A stretch of DNA of 64,000 nt, taken from the NCBI RefSeq assembly GCF_016107575.1, contig NZ_JABAST010000002.1, forward strand, positions 88,531 to 152,530, given 5' to 3'. The translations under genes were made by a program, and so were the position numbers. Positions 26,044-35,368 of the stretch are shown here, piece by piece. The notes under the pieces were generated by a model that saw nothing but the letters and a program-made list of their open reading frames with translations, searched no databases and had not been told where the DNA came from. This DNA comes from Psychrobacter faecalis. Lineage in GTDB: Bacteria > Pseudomonadota > Gammaproteobacteria > Pseudomonadales > Moraxellaceae. The first letter of the stretch is position 1; the number at the start of each line of letters is the position of its first letter.

Positions 26044-28341
26044 CTAACGATGGCGAATCTCAAAACTTTGATGAATCGGCTTTTTGATATTAAAATCAAA
26101 GCCTATCGTTTGTGGCGTGATATCGATAATGTCGTAGCGTTCGGTTAACTGCTCATCGAGCTCAAAGCGGGTGAAATTGTTTGAGAAATATAACACACCG
26201 TCAGAGGTTAAGCGGTTCATCGCGCGGTTGATAAGAGCAGCATGGTCACGCTGGACATCAAAAGTACCTTGGAACTTTTTTGAATTTGAAAAAGTTGGTG
26301 GGTCGATAAAGATAATATCAAATTGTTCCGTATTACCCTTAATCCACTCAAAAATATCAGCGGCGACAAATTGATATTTATTGCTGCTGACATTTAAACC
26401 ATTTAAAGCAAAGTTTTGCTTGCCCCAATCAAGATAGTTTTGCGACAAGTCAACGCTGGTGACTTTTTTCGCGCCAGCCAGTGCTGCGTGGACGCTCGCC
26501 GTGCAAGTATAAGCAAATAAGTTCAGCACCGATTTGCCGCGGCTGTTGTCTTTGATACGGGCGCGCATATTGCGGTGGTCAATAAACAAGCCTGTATCGA
26601 GGTAATCGGTAAAGTTGACGTACAGATAGGCGCCATTTTCGCGCGCAACATAAAATTTACCGCGTTTTTCGCTACTGCCTTGCTTGCTATATTGGTCATT
26701 GCCCGATTGGCGTGCCCGAGTTTTGATAAAAACTTGTTCGCGGTTAATATTGAGCACTTCGCGAATGCCCATCAAGGCCAAATTAAAACGTTTTTTCGCG
26801 GTCTCTACCGGAATGGTTTTTGGTGGCGCGTATTCTTGCACGTGCACATAATCGCCATACAAATCAATCGCCACTTTAAAGTCAGGCAAGTCAGCATCGT
26901 AGACGCGAATATTGCTGACAGTGTCTTTGCTAGCGAGTCTTTTAAGTTTGCCCAGATTTTTTTGCAACCGGTTAATAAAGTCTTGGCCTTCTTCCACGGC
27001 AATCTCGCGCTTCTCAAAGCGACTAATAAGGCTACCTGTTTGCCCAGCAATTAAGGTACCGTAGCGGAAATAAACCGTGATTGCCCCATTATGGCAGCGC
27101 AAAGTTTTTGGCTCTTTAATGGGCAAGATATCAACCTGTTCGACATTGGCTGCCAAGATACCAAGCATCGGATTGACGCCACTACCCGCAAAGCTGTCTT
27201 GTAAGATAAGCCCAAGCGCTTGATATAATGGCTTAATCATCTCTTCATCGCCCAAGCGCTCACCGTAAGGTGGGTTGGTAATGACCAGAGGATTGCTTAA
27301 GCGGCCATCATCGGCTAATGGCTTTAAAACGTGGCTGAGCTGATTAAGGGCGCGGGTTTCAAGGTCAAGTAGCGGCAATAAATCCTGCAAACCTGCGGCA
27401 ATCAAGTTCTTTTCTGTCGCGAGAATTGCCCCACTATCGGCATCGAAGCCCAGAATGAGCGGCAAGGTATCAGGTTGTTCGTTGATAATCTCTAAAGCTT
27501 CACGAAAACGCGTTTGCGCATCGTCAATCATTTGTTGCCATAGCGCTTCATCATGATGTTGCCATTGATAAAAGCCAAATTGATTGGCCGCTTTATCGAT
27601 ACCGACAGCATAATCGCAGTGCATGAGTAGCGCTTCAATGATAAAGGTACCTGAACCGCACATCGGGTCGATTAGGGCGTTATAAAAAGGTGCATTACCG
27701 GCATCATTCTTTTTATGCCAACCTGCGCTATAAAGTAGCGCCGCCGCTAAGTTTTCTTTTAGCGGTGCTTCAGTCATAGCCACACGGTAGCCACGGCGGT
27801 GCAAACTGGTGCCTGATAAATCTAAATATAGCTCAGCTTGCTTGTCATTGACTGTCGCAAATACTGAGAAATCGGGATTTTTACTATCGACATTAGGACG
27901 GCTGTCATACACTTCATTAAAAGTATCGGCAATCGCATCTTTGATACGCAGCATGGCGAATTGTTGACTGACGGCAACGCGCTTATCGACAGACAGACGA
28001 ATGGCAAACGTCTGCTCTAAGCTAAATTGCTCGGTCCAATTGACCGATTTTGCCAAGCCATACAGCTGTTCTGCCACATCGTATTCGGTATTGATATTTT
28101 TACGTTTAATCAGCATCAAGACCCGCGACGCTACCCGTGACCATAAACAAATGGTATAAAGGTCGCGCAAGCTACCAGTGACCGCTAAGCGTCCTGTACT
28201 TTTCATCTCACTTGCAATGCCAAAGCTGCTTAGCTCAATTTGTAGCGGTGCTTCAAGCCCATCGGCACAAGTAATAATAAGGTCAAGCGACAACTCGGCT
28301 GCAGCGGTTGATAAGGAGTTGGGCGTGGTAGTTTCGGTCAT
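26044..28341 (-). CDS. rlmL: bifunctional 23S rRNA methyltransferase RlmKL
   Basis: A 765-residue fusion enzyme that methylates 23S rRNA at m2G2445 (RlmL part) and m7G2069 (RlmK part). The N-terminal half has a THUMP domain (about 55-165), DPMCGSGTFIIEALL and the catalytic NPPYGERLG. The C-terminal half has a second Rossmann methyltransferase with VLNLFAYTCTASVHAALAGA and FIDPPTFSNSKK. Length and domain order match the fused gammaproteobacterial form. Ribosome site AGGTAACCGT before ATG 28341. It is a single-gene unit. Confidence 0.96.
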   Translation of the reverse strand: MTETTTPNSLSTAAAELSLDLIITCADGLEAPLQIELSSFGIASEMKSTGRLAVTGSLRDLYTICLWSRVASRVLMLIKRKNINTEYDVAEQLYGLAKSVNWTEQFSLEQTFAIRLSVDKRVAVSQQFAMLRIKDAIADTFNEVYDSRPNVDSKNPDFSVFATVNDKQAELYLDLSGTSLHRRGYRVAMTEAPLKENLAAALLYSAGWHKKNDAGNAPFYNALIDPMCGSGTFIIEALLMHCDYAVGIDKAANQFGFYQWQHHDEALWQQMIDDAQTRFREALEIINEQPDTLPLILGFDADSGAILATEKNLIAAGLQDLLPLLDLETRALNQLSHVLKPLADDGRLSNPLVITNPPYGERLGDEEMIKPLYQALGLILQDSFAGSGVNPMLGILAANVEQVDILPIKEPKTLRCHNGAITVYFRYGTLIAGQTGSLISRFEKREIAVEEGQDFINRLQKNLGKLKRLASKDTVSNIRVYDADLPDFKVAIDLYGDYVHVQEYAPPKTIPVETAKKRFNLALMGIREVLNINREQVFIKTRARQSGNDQYSKQGSSEKRGKFYVARENGAYLYVNFTDYLDTGLFIDHRNMRARIKDNSRGKSVLNLFAYTCTASVHAALAGAKKVTSVDLSQNYLDWGKQNFALNGLNVSSNKYQFVAADIFEWIKGNTEQFDIIFIDPPTFSNSKKFQGTFDVQRDHAALINRAMNRLTSDGVLYFSNNFTRFELDEQLTERYDIIDITPQTIGFDFNIKKPIHQSFEIRHR

Positions 28342-28545
28342 ACGGTTACCTGTGGGCTAAATTGATAAATAATGCACCTCAAAACCCTGATGTTTAAAAT
28401 CTTAAGGCTTAAAATTATGAGGTTTAACTGGCAATTTTACCATAATTACGAAGTTGATAGTTTAAAGTGGCAGTGTTTATGGTGCAGTGTTTAAAAGCTA
28501 CGTTGAAAAAATGATGACTTACTGGGTTTTGAGATTATCGAGCCG

Positions 28546-29745
28546 TTATTCAGCATCTTTTTTTAATGAGTTGTCTTCAGTAATCAGTTTGGTCGTGGTT
28601 GCAAAGGGTTTGGTGTCGATAGGAGAATCAACGTTTTTTGGCATTAGCAGGCGCATATGCGGGTAGGGGGTTGAGATATTTGCCTCATCGAACGCCCGTT
28701 TGATATTTTCCGTCAAGGCTTCTTTAATTTTTGGCATACGCGCAACGGCGGCAGGCTTGACCCAAAAACGGATGACAAAAAATACCCCATATTCGCCAAT
28801 CTCGTCTACCGTCGCTGAGGTTTCAGGGCGTTTTAGCACTACTTCACTATCAGACAATACTTGTAAAATAACCTCGCGCGCCTTGTCGACATCATCTTCA
28901 AAAGCAATGCGCATACGGATATCAAAACGGATAAAGTTTTTTGAAGTTAAATTGGTGACTACTGATGAGGCGACATTGGAGTTGGGGATGATGACGGTGA
29001 TGTTATCACGGGTTAAAATATGGGTCGTGCGTAACGCGATGACCACAACCCGCCCTTCATTGTCATTGATATTGACCCAGTCACCGACTTGAAAGGACTG
29101 CTCAAGTAAAATGGTAATGCCGGCGATAAAGTTAGCAAGCGTCGATTGGGCGGCAAAACCCACGGCAATACCGGCAATCCCCAGACCTGCTACCAAAGAT
29201 ACGATATCAAAGCCAAATTGTGCCATAACGCTGGCAAGCCCGAATACCAATAATAGCACCGATAAAATATTTTTAAGCAGCTGCTCAATAGAGGCGTTTA
29301 GACCATAATGCTGTAAAACCTTATGTATAATTTGTCCAGATGACGCCCATAACACATAGTAAATTCCCGCCCACGTACTGGCTTTAGCCGTGGCTTTGAC
29401 CGTATCTGGTTCAAAGCTTAGCTGACTCATAATAGCGATTAAACTGCTGACTATCCAAATATAGCGTAATACCGAGCGGGCGATTTTAGAGCGGCGTTCA
29501 TTGAGCCCAATGCGGCTTTTGCTTTTCTTGATAAGATAGATGGCAAGCCAATAAAAAAATCCCAATACCGCCAGCAGTATTAGGATTTTGATGGCCGTGC
29601 TCACCAGTTCTACTGATTTAGAAGTCCAGTCGAGTGAGTCTTCTTCGATGGAGCCGCCGATAGCAATATATAGGCTGGTATGTAGGTCGCGAACAATCTC
29701 TTGAAAGAAGTCAGTAATACCAGCGATTGCCATTGTTTTATCCAT
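28546..29745 (-). CDS. small-conductance mechanosensitive channel (MscS family)
   Basis: A 399-residue inner-membrane channel that opens under membrane tension to release solutes in hypo-osmotic shock. Four to five hydrophobic segments precede the pore helix VAGLGIAGIAVGFAAQSTLANFIAGI and the beta domain start QVGDWVNINDNEGRVV. It has an extra N-terminal membrane region compared with the three-helix E. coli MscS. A start at 29733 (GGA 7-8 bases upstream) is as plausible as the one at 29745. Confidence 0.92.
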   Translation of the reverse strand: MDKTMAIAGITDFFQEIVRDLHTSLYIAIGGSIEEDSLDWTSKSVELVSTAIKILILLAVLGFFYWLAIYLIKKSKSRIGLNERRSKIARSVLRYIWIVSSLIAIMSQLSFEPDTVKATAKASTWAGIYYVLWASSGQIIHKVLQHYGLNASIEQLLKNILSVLLLVFGLASVMAQFGFDIVSLVAGLGIAGIAVGFAAQSTLANFIAGITILLEQSFQVGDWVNINDNEGRVVVIALRTTHILTRDNITVIIPNSNVASSVVTNLTSKNFIRFDIRMRIAFEDDVDKAREVILQVLSDSEVVLKRPETSATVDEIGEYGVFFVIRFWVKPAAVARMPKIKEALTENIKRAFDEANISTPYPHMRLLMPKNVDSPIDTKPFATTTKLITEDNSLKKDAE

Positions 29746-29957
29746 GCAAAGTTTGGGTCTACATCAAATGAATCGTAAAAAGAGCTTATACTAAGATAAT
29801 TCAGCTATAAAATCATCTAATAATAAAGTTTTAACGCTAAATTTTTAAGGAACAATCAGCGTAAACCGCGCAGCTCATTTTCGATCTGAGCTTAGCTGCG
29901 CGTAATAGCTTAAACCATATTAACGTTAATTTTAATAAAAATGGTTTTATCAGTCGA

Positions 29958-31454
29958 TTAAAAAGTCCCTTCTTGAGTATCGTGATACTGATAAGGAATT
30001 TTCATCATACGCTGCACATCACGTAACGCCGTACGCAGACCTTCTAGTATCGTCGGATGATAAAAAGGCGTATCGAGCATGTCCTTTATACTCATATCAT
30101 TGGTAATAGCCATCGCCAATATATGACCGATATATTCAGCATCAGGGGCAACCATGCTTGCGCCCAAGATTCTATCTGTCTTTTTGCAACCATAAATATG
30201 CAGTAGACCACAATTGACACCCATCACGCGGCTACGACCTTGATTGTCAAAGCTGACTTTTCCAATCACATATTCAAGCTCTGGATCTGCTTGTATCTCA
30301 GGTAGCGACATGCCGACATTGACGATTTGTGGCGAGCAAAAGACGATAGAAAATGGCGCAGCAGTTGGGCGGATATAAGCATCGCTATTGTTGTTACAGA
30401 CCATACTACCCGCACTAAAACCTTCATCGCTGGCAACGTGTAATAAAGGCAGATTGGCATTAGCATCACCGACAATATAAACTTCTAAATTGCCAATTTT
30501 ACCCGTTTTTTTATCGAGCTGCTTTGGACGATTTTTGTCATCAAGCCCAACGCCCAAGTTTTCAACGCCTAGAGCCGCGATATTATTGCGTCGGCCCGTA
30601 GCGACCAATACATAATCGCCCTGCCACTGGCGCGTCTCACCAGCGCTGTCTTCGTAATCGATAAAAGCCGCTGAGCCTTCGTTATCTGCTGCTTGCTGAC
30701 CGACGTCGTTAATCTTGCTACCCAAATGCATGGTCATCTCACGACTTAAGCAATCAATGGCTTTATTATTGATATCTTCATCTTTTAAACCGGCGACGCG
30801 TTTGTCGCGATTAAAAAGTGTCACCTCGACGCCCAAACGTGTAAAGGCTTGGGCGAGCTCCAAGCCGATAGCCCCTGCGCCGATGACGGCGAGAGACTTT
30901 GGTAAATCAGTTAGCTCAAAGACGGTATCGGAAGTCAATAATGTTTTGCCAAGTTTATCCGCCCAGTTATCAGGGATAAACGGCTTACTACCAGTCGCCA
31001 CGATAATTTTATCGGCTTCGATGAGTTCATCATTGACCTCAATGAGACCTTGTTGGTTGATGTAAGCGCGACCCGCTATTTTTGTCTCAGCAGGCCAGCT
31101 TTCTACTTGCTTTTGGACGTAACTGGCAAAATGATTGCGTTCGGCGCGAACCCGCTCCATCACTTGTTTGCCATCTATTTGAGCAGTAGCATGAATACCA
31201 AACTCGCCAGAATGGTTGGTGTCATAGGCGCGATCGGCAGCAGCGATGAGAAGTTTACTCGGCATACAGCCGACGGCAATACAAGTCGTTGACCAAGAGC
31301 CGTCATTAATAATGAGGACGTCGTCTTTTAGTTTTCTGGCTTGGCGAAAGGCATTTTGACCGGCGGTACCGGCGCCGATGACCGCCACCGTTACCTTGCG
31401 CATCGCTTTTTTATCAGTGTTATTATCGGTGGTGCTGTCAGTCTGTTGATTCAT
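29958..31454 (-). CDS. dihydrolipoyl dehydrogenase-like flavoprotein
   Basis: About 498 residues from the ATG at 31454 (GAG about 5 bases upstream; the frame opens with a GTG at 31463). It is a pyridine-nucleotide disulfide oxidoreductase. FAD binding is shown by VAVIGAGTAGQNAF, the redox-active disulfide by TTCIAVGCMPSKLL, NAD binding by SLAVIGAGAIGLELAQAF, and the C-terminal catalytic His by FYHPTILEGL. It resembles the Lpd-like group found apart from 2-oxoacid dehydrogenase operons, and none is seen nearby. The active-site context (TTCIAVGC rather than GTCLNVGC) is unlike classical E3, so a different electron acceptor is possible. Confidence 0.85.
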   Translation of the reverse strand: MNQQTDSTTDNNTDKKAMRKVTVAVIGAGTAGQNAFRQARKLKDDVLIINDGSWSTTCIAVGCMPSKLLIAAADRAYDTNHSGEFGIHATAQIDGKQVMERVRAERNHFASYVQKQVESWPAETKIAGRAYINQQGLIEVNDELIEADKIIVATGSKPFIPDNWADKLGKTLLTSDTVFELTDLPKSLAVIGAGAIGLELAQAFTRLGVEVTLFNRDKRVAGLKDEDINNKAIDCLSREMTMHLGSKINDVGQQAADNEGSAAFIDYEDSAGETRQWQGDYVLVATGRRNNIAALGVENLGVGLDDKNRPKQLDKKTGKIGNLEVYIVGDANANLPLLHVASDEGFSAGSMVCNNNSDAYIRPTAAPFSIVFCSPQIVNVGMSLPEIQADPELEYVIGKVSFDNQGRSRVMGVNCGLLHIYGCKKTDRILGASMVAPDAEYIGHILAMAITNDMSIKDMLDTPFYHPTILEGLRTALRDVQRMMKIPYQYHDTQEGTF

Positions 31455-31525
31455 ATTACTCACAAAAAAAAGGTTTTATCGTAGTCGATAGAGATAAATA
31501 AAATTGCCAAACAATCATAAAAATA

Positions 31526-32023
31526 TTATGGGGCGAGCGTGGCAAGTAAGCGTTCGGTGTAGCCGGCTGCGCGTAAATTGCGCTGTGCATGGGTGAGCGT
31601 GCCATCTTTATCAAAGACAAAGGCTGAGCGTACAAGACCTAAGCTGACTTTGCCATACATATTTTTTTCTTTAATTACATCAAAATACTGGCACAATTTC
31701 TCATCACTGTCGCTAATCAGAGGAATATGCAAATTGTACTTAGCGATGAATTTTTCGTGAGACTCAACGCTATCGCGCGACACACCGATGATATCGTAGC
31801 CCAACTCATCAAATGCATTGATATGAGTAGTAAATTCTGTCGCTTGGGTGGTACAGCCTGGGGTGTTGTCTTTTGGATAAAAATATAAGATAAGCCCTTT
31901 ATCGGTATGGGCAACCAGCTCTTTTAGGCTGATATCGTCATGAATAAAATTGCCGTCTAGCTCGCGCACGATAGTGACCGGAAAATCGGGCAGGGCAAGG
32001 TTCTCTGTAGTGGGCTTAGCCAT
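31526..32023 (-). CDS. bcp: thioredoxin-dependent peroxiredoxin, Bcp type
   Basis: A 165-residue peroxiredoxin Q that reduces peroxides. The peroxidatic cysteine is Cys57 in PKDNTPGCTTQATEF. The classical partner five residues later is Thr; instead Cys111 in EKLCQYFDV is placed where the alternative resolving cysteine sits in some Bcp proteins, so an atypical two-cysteine mechanism is likely. Ribosome site AAGGATTTTATA. It lies 71 bases upstream of the Lpd-like gene on the same strand, so the two may be co-transcribed as a redox pair. Confidence 0.93.
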   Translation of the reverse strand: MAKPTTENLALPDFPVTIVRELDGNFIHDDISLKELVAHTDKGLILYFYPKDNTPGCTTQATEFTTHINAFDELGYDIIGVSRDSVESHEKFIAKYNLHIPLISDSDEKLCQYFDVIKEKNMYGKVSLGLVRSAFVFDKDGTLTHAQRNLRAAGYTERLLATLAP

Positions 32024-32137
32024 TATAAAATCCTTATTAGTTTCGGTTATACGTATATTATAGTAGGTGGTCTTATTATAGGCAGATTGGCAGAAATAAA
32101 TACTCCGTTTTACACTTCACTTATTCATTCGCAACAA

Positions 32138-32163
32138 AAAAGACTGGCAATGGCCAGTCTTTT
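32138..32163. terminator. terminator of the four-cysteine protein gene
   Basis: AGACTGGC (32141-32148) pairs with GCCAGTCT (32153-32160), flanked by A- and T-runs. It serves the minus-strand gene ending at 32195. Confidence 0.82.
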
Positions 32164-32194
32164 GTATTTTTTAGCAAATATTTTCTTAAGCAGT

Positions 32195-32524
32195 TTAGGC
32201 AGGTTTTTGTGGCTGTTTTAGGTCCAAGCCCACGGTGCATTGCTGCAAGTCTTTTTGCATTTTTTTCACGTAAGGGAGACCTGATGGGTCTTTTTTGCTT
32301 TTTGCATAGCTTTCGATTTCCCACATTTGACCGATGGTCATATTGCTACGGACACCGATGGTGCAGTTGCAAAGCTTGGTAGCATCGCTTTTATTAGCGA
32401 CTTTATATTTGACCGCGCCATTGACACAGGTATTGATATTGTCTTGTTTAATGTCGGCCGCGTTTGCTTGTGGTAAGGCAAACAGCGCCGCAAGAGCTAG
32501 GGGTAATACAGGCAAAAACTTCAT
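32195..32524 (-). CDS. exported four-cysteine protein, function unknown
   Basis: About 109 residues from the ATG at 32524, chosen because AGAGG lies 6 bases upstream; an ATG at 32530 touches the ribosome site. The signal peptide ends in QANA-ADI, so it is secreted to the periplasm. The mature part has four cysteines (numbering from 32530: Cys35, Cys54, Cys56, Cys98) in the order Cys...CxC...Cys, as in the lipoprotein at 150-536, which suggests two disulfides and a shared fold. I do not recognise a characterised family. It is monocistronic, with its own terminator. Confidence 0.75.
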   Translation of the reverse strand: MKFLPVLPLALAALFALPQANAADIKQDNINTCVNGAVKYKVANKSDATKLCNCTIGVRSNMTIGQMWEIESYAKSKKDPSGLPYVKKMQKDLQQCTVGLDLKQPQKPA

Positions 32525-32866
32525 AAACATCCTCTACGGGTCGTGTCAATTTCTCAGATTTTATATAAAAATCTTGGTAGTGTTATGTGGTCACAGGTTT
32601 TATGGCTTATATAAGTGATGATAAAAGTATAGCTAACTATAAAAGCTTTTTTATCTATGTCACTCATTATATTTTAGTAAACCAGCAGTATATGCCGCTT
32701 GTGACTGACATAGTCGCCCATACCATAGCAAGTAAATCGTCTAAAATACAACGCTAGCGTGCTGTGTTAATGCAAGCAAATGTTGCGCAAATGTTTAATA
32801 AGCCATTATGCTAAGATAATAATAGTGGCATTTTCAAGTACTTAGCAGAATATTTCCAAATGTTTA
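32525..32866. other. 342-bp intergenic region
   Basis: AT-rich, between the four-cysteine gene and the 3' end of queC, both on the minus strand. It should contain the four-cysteine gene's promoter. No convincing gene, repeat or RNA is seen. Confidence 0.5.
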
Positions 32867-33673
32867 TTAAGACTCATTAGACTGGTAACGCGTCGGATCA
32901 GAAACCCCAGCTTGGGCAAATCCTTGGCGACGTAGGACGCAACTGTCGCAAATACCGCAAGCAAGACCATTGGCATCTGCCTGATAACAAGAAATCGTCT
33001 GCCCATAATCGACCCCGAGCGCTAAACCGAGCTCAATGGTTTTGGCTTTGGATAAATGCTGCAACGGCGTTTGAATCGATAAATGATGACCGGTGACACC
33101 AGCTTTAGTAGCAAGGTTCGCCATGTGTTCGAAGGCGGCGATATATTCTGGACGACAATCAGGGTAGCCTGAATAGTCGACCGAACTGACACCGATGACG
33201 ATATGATTAGCATCAGTGACTTCAGCGACTGCTAAAGCATAAGATAAAAATATGGTATTACGCGCCGGCACATAGGTATTTGGAATGGCGTCATTAGTAT
33301 CTATATCATGGATATCACTTTCATCGCGATTGTTACTCGGGAATTTATCAGTATCGCCATCAGGGACAGTCATGCTGTGGTCGGTGAGTGATGAGCCACC
33401 AAGCTGGGCGATATCGATATCAATAATGCGATGGTTAACATTGGCAGTCTTTGCAATGGCTTTGGCAGCGACAAGCTCGCTATTGTGGCGTTGACCATAG
33501 TTAAAACTGACCGCTGTCACAGACGCATAGCGCGCTTTTGCCCAGTACAAACACGTCACGGAATCAAGCCCGCCTGATAGCAGCACCACGGCATTTTGGC
33601 TTTTATGTAGTGCTGCTAAATCAGCATTGTCTTTGGGACTGGGAGAGGAAGTCTGCGCAGTTATTTGAGTCAT
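32867..33673 (-). CDS. queC: 7-cyano-7-deazaguanine synthase
   Basis: Converts 7-carboxy-7-deazaguanine to preQ0 using ATP and ammonia, a step in de novo queuosine synthesis. The PP-loop motif [15 protein letters not shown] and the zinc-binding [11 protein letters not shown] near the C-terminus are clear. I place the start at the ATG at 33673 (268 residues). The frame extends to a GTG at 33808, which would add 45 residues absent from typical QueC. Even so the protein is longer than usual (about 220-240), with an acidic insert ([19 protein letters not shown]) in the middle. No other que biosynthesis gene is adjacent. Confidence 0.94.
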   Translation of the reverse strand: MTQITAQTSSPSPKDNADLAALHKSQNAVVLLSGGLDSVTCLYWAKARYASVTAVSFNYGQRHNSELVAAKAIAKTANVNHRIIDIDIAQLGGSSLTDHSMTVPDGDTDKFPSNNRDESDIHDIDTNDAIPNTYVPARNTIFLSYALAVAEVTDANHIVIGVSSVDYSGYPDCRPEYIAAFEHMANLATKAGVTGHHLSIQTPLQHLSKAKTIELGLALGVDYGQTISCYQADANGLACGICDSCVLRRQGFAQAGVSDPTRYQSNES

Positions 33674-33854
33674 AGTATTGTCTATTGTTGGTTTAAGAAA
33701 TTTGAAAAATTTGAGTTTCTGAGAAATGGCTGTTTTAACTAAGGTGGCATTATTACATAACTCTGAAGATATGTTTAATTGCGCATAAGTTGCGATAAAA
33801 ATGGGCACAAAAAGCCACTAATTTTGTGCGACTTTTCAATCTGCTAGCAAAATT

Positions 33855-33863
33855 TGTTATAAT
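33855..33863 (+). promoter_or_regulatory. extended -10 promoter element for ttcA
   Basis: TGTTATAAT at 33855-33863 is an extended -10 (TG-n-TATAAT), about 84 bases upstream of the ttcA ATG. The -35 is weak (TTTTCA at 33833-33838). Confidence 0.45.
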
Positions 33864-33946
33864 CGCTGCTTTTAAAGCCCACCTGCTGAAAAATATTGCT
33901 AATTGCTTTGTAGTAAAATTAACTTTGTAAAGATATTGAGTACCTT

Positions 33947-35134
33947 ATGACCGTCGCGACCTTGTTTACGCCTAAAATCCCTTCTCAGTTTGATGAAGCC
34001 TCTTCGAAAACCAGTTCTACCGATACTGGCTGGGATAGTTATGCTGAAGATACTGATAGTATGGGGTATGACGACATTGCTGGCGCGGCTATAAGTAATA
34101 ATACCGCTGAGCAAACATCCTCTACGCAAATTTTACCGACTGAAACGGCAGAATTTCGCAAGCTACAAAAAAAGCTACGCCGCCAAGTATCATGGGCGAT
34201 TCGCGATTTTAATATGATTGAAGATGGCGATGTGGTCATGGTTTGCGTTTCAGGCGGTAAAGACAGTTATACGCTGCTCGATATCTTATTGCTGCTCAAA
34301 CGCATTGCCCCGATTAGCTTTGATATCGTTGCGGTCAATCTTGACCAAAAGCAGCCCGGTTATCCAGAAGATATTTTGCCCACTTATTTGAATGAGCAAG
34401 GTATCGCGCATTATATTTTAGAAAAAGATACCTATAGTATCGTCAAAAGCGTGGTGCCAGAAGGTAAAACGTACTGCTCAGCCTGCTCACGCCTGCGTCG
34501 CGGTTCGCTATATGGTTTTGCCAAACAAATCGGTGCCACCAAAATCGCTCTTGGCCATCACCGCGATGATATGCTGGCGACTTTCTTTTTAAACTTATTC
34601 CACGGCGGCGCGCTGAAATCCATGCCGCCAAAACTGCTAAGCGATGATAAGCAAAACTTACTGATTCGTCCGCTTGCTTACGTTGAAGAAAAAGACATCA
34701 TTGAATACGCACGTTTAAAAGAATTTCCGATTATTCCGTGTAATCTATGCGGCAGCCAAACCAATCTGCAACGCGCAATTATCAATGATATGCTACGCGA
34801 ATGGGATAACGCCCATCCACAGCGTTTGGCGTCTATTTTTAAAGCCATGCAAAACGTCGCGCCGTCACAATTGGCCGATCGCGAGTTGTTTGACTTTGAA
34901 ACTTTAAGCATAGAGCGCGATGACAATGAGCGCTTATTTGAAGGCGATAATATCCAAGCAGGGCAGACCGACAGTTTGGCTGAGATTGGTTTACCAGTAG
35001 CGCCAAAAACTCAAGTTTTTAATCCGAAGTTTGCCCATCATCAAAACCCCAACCAGCAAGTGGAAACAGCGGATAATACTACAAAAAATAATCGCAACAC
35101 GCAAAAAATCCCCACGATTAATCCGGTGATTTAA
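33947..35134 (+). CDS. ttcA: tRNA 2-thiocytidine biosynthesis protein TtcA
   Basis: An ATP- and iron-sulfur-dependent enzyme that thiolates cytidine 32 of tRNA. The PP-loop is [12 protein letters not shown], and the cluster-binding cysteines are in [10 protein letters not shown] and CNLCGSQ. At 395 residues it is longer than E. coli TtcA (about 310). About 60 extra N-terminal residues are Ser/Thr/Asp-rich, and about 55 extra C-terminal residues are Asn/Gln/Thr-rich; both look disordered. The core from about residue 65 ([19 protein letters not shown]) is fully conserved. Confidence 0.95.
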   Translation: MTVATLFTPKIPSQFDEASSKTSSTDTGWDSYAEDTDSMGYDDIAGAAISNNTAEQTSSTQILPTETAEFRKLQKKLRRQVSWAIRDFNMIEDGDVVMVCVSGGKDSYTLLDILLLLKRIAPISFDIVAVNLDQKQPGYPEDILPTYLNEQGIAHYILEKDTYSIVKSVVPEGKTYCSACSRLRRGSLYGFAKQIGATKIALGHHRDDMLATFFLNLFHGGALKSMPPKLLSDDKQNLLIRPLAYVEEKDIIEYARLKEFPIIPCNLCGSQTNLQRAIINDMLREWDNAHPQRLASIFKAMQNVAPSQLADRELFDFETLSIERDDNERLFEGDNIQAGQTDSLAEIGLPVAPKTQVFNPKFAHHQNPNQQVETADNTTKNNRNTQKIPTINPVI

Positions 35135-35180
35135 ATCATATAGATAGCTATAGTCAAAATATCCTAAAAACGCGACGGTA

Positions 35181-35250
35181 TTGCTGATATCAATTTTTTG
35201 TGGCCTCTGTCTGCGCAGGCACAGCAAGCAAGAAAAACTGATATCAACAG
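35181..35250. repeat. REP-like nested inverted repeat downstream of ttcA
   Basis: Outer arms (core TGATATCA plus a T-run at 35185-35199, and an A-run plus TGATATCA at 35232-35245) are near-perfect inverted repeats. Between them lies a second palindromic segment around CTGTCTGCGCAGGCACAG (35207-35224). Such nested palindromes downstream of genes are typical of dispersed repetitive extragenic elements, though it may simply act as a terminator. Confidence 0.4.
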
Positions 35251-35368
35251 TGCGTGATATATCGATATTACTTTTCACTCGTTATATTTTTATAAAATTA
35301 ACCCCCAAAAAAAACCAGCGCATTATTCACGAATAGCTGATTTTTTGGTATTAATCTAACGTTAACAA

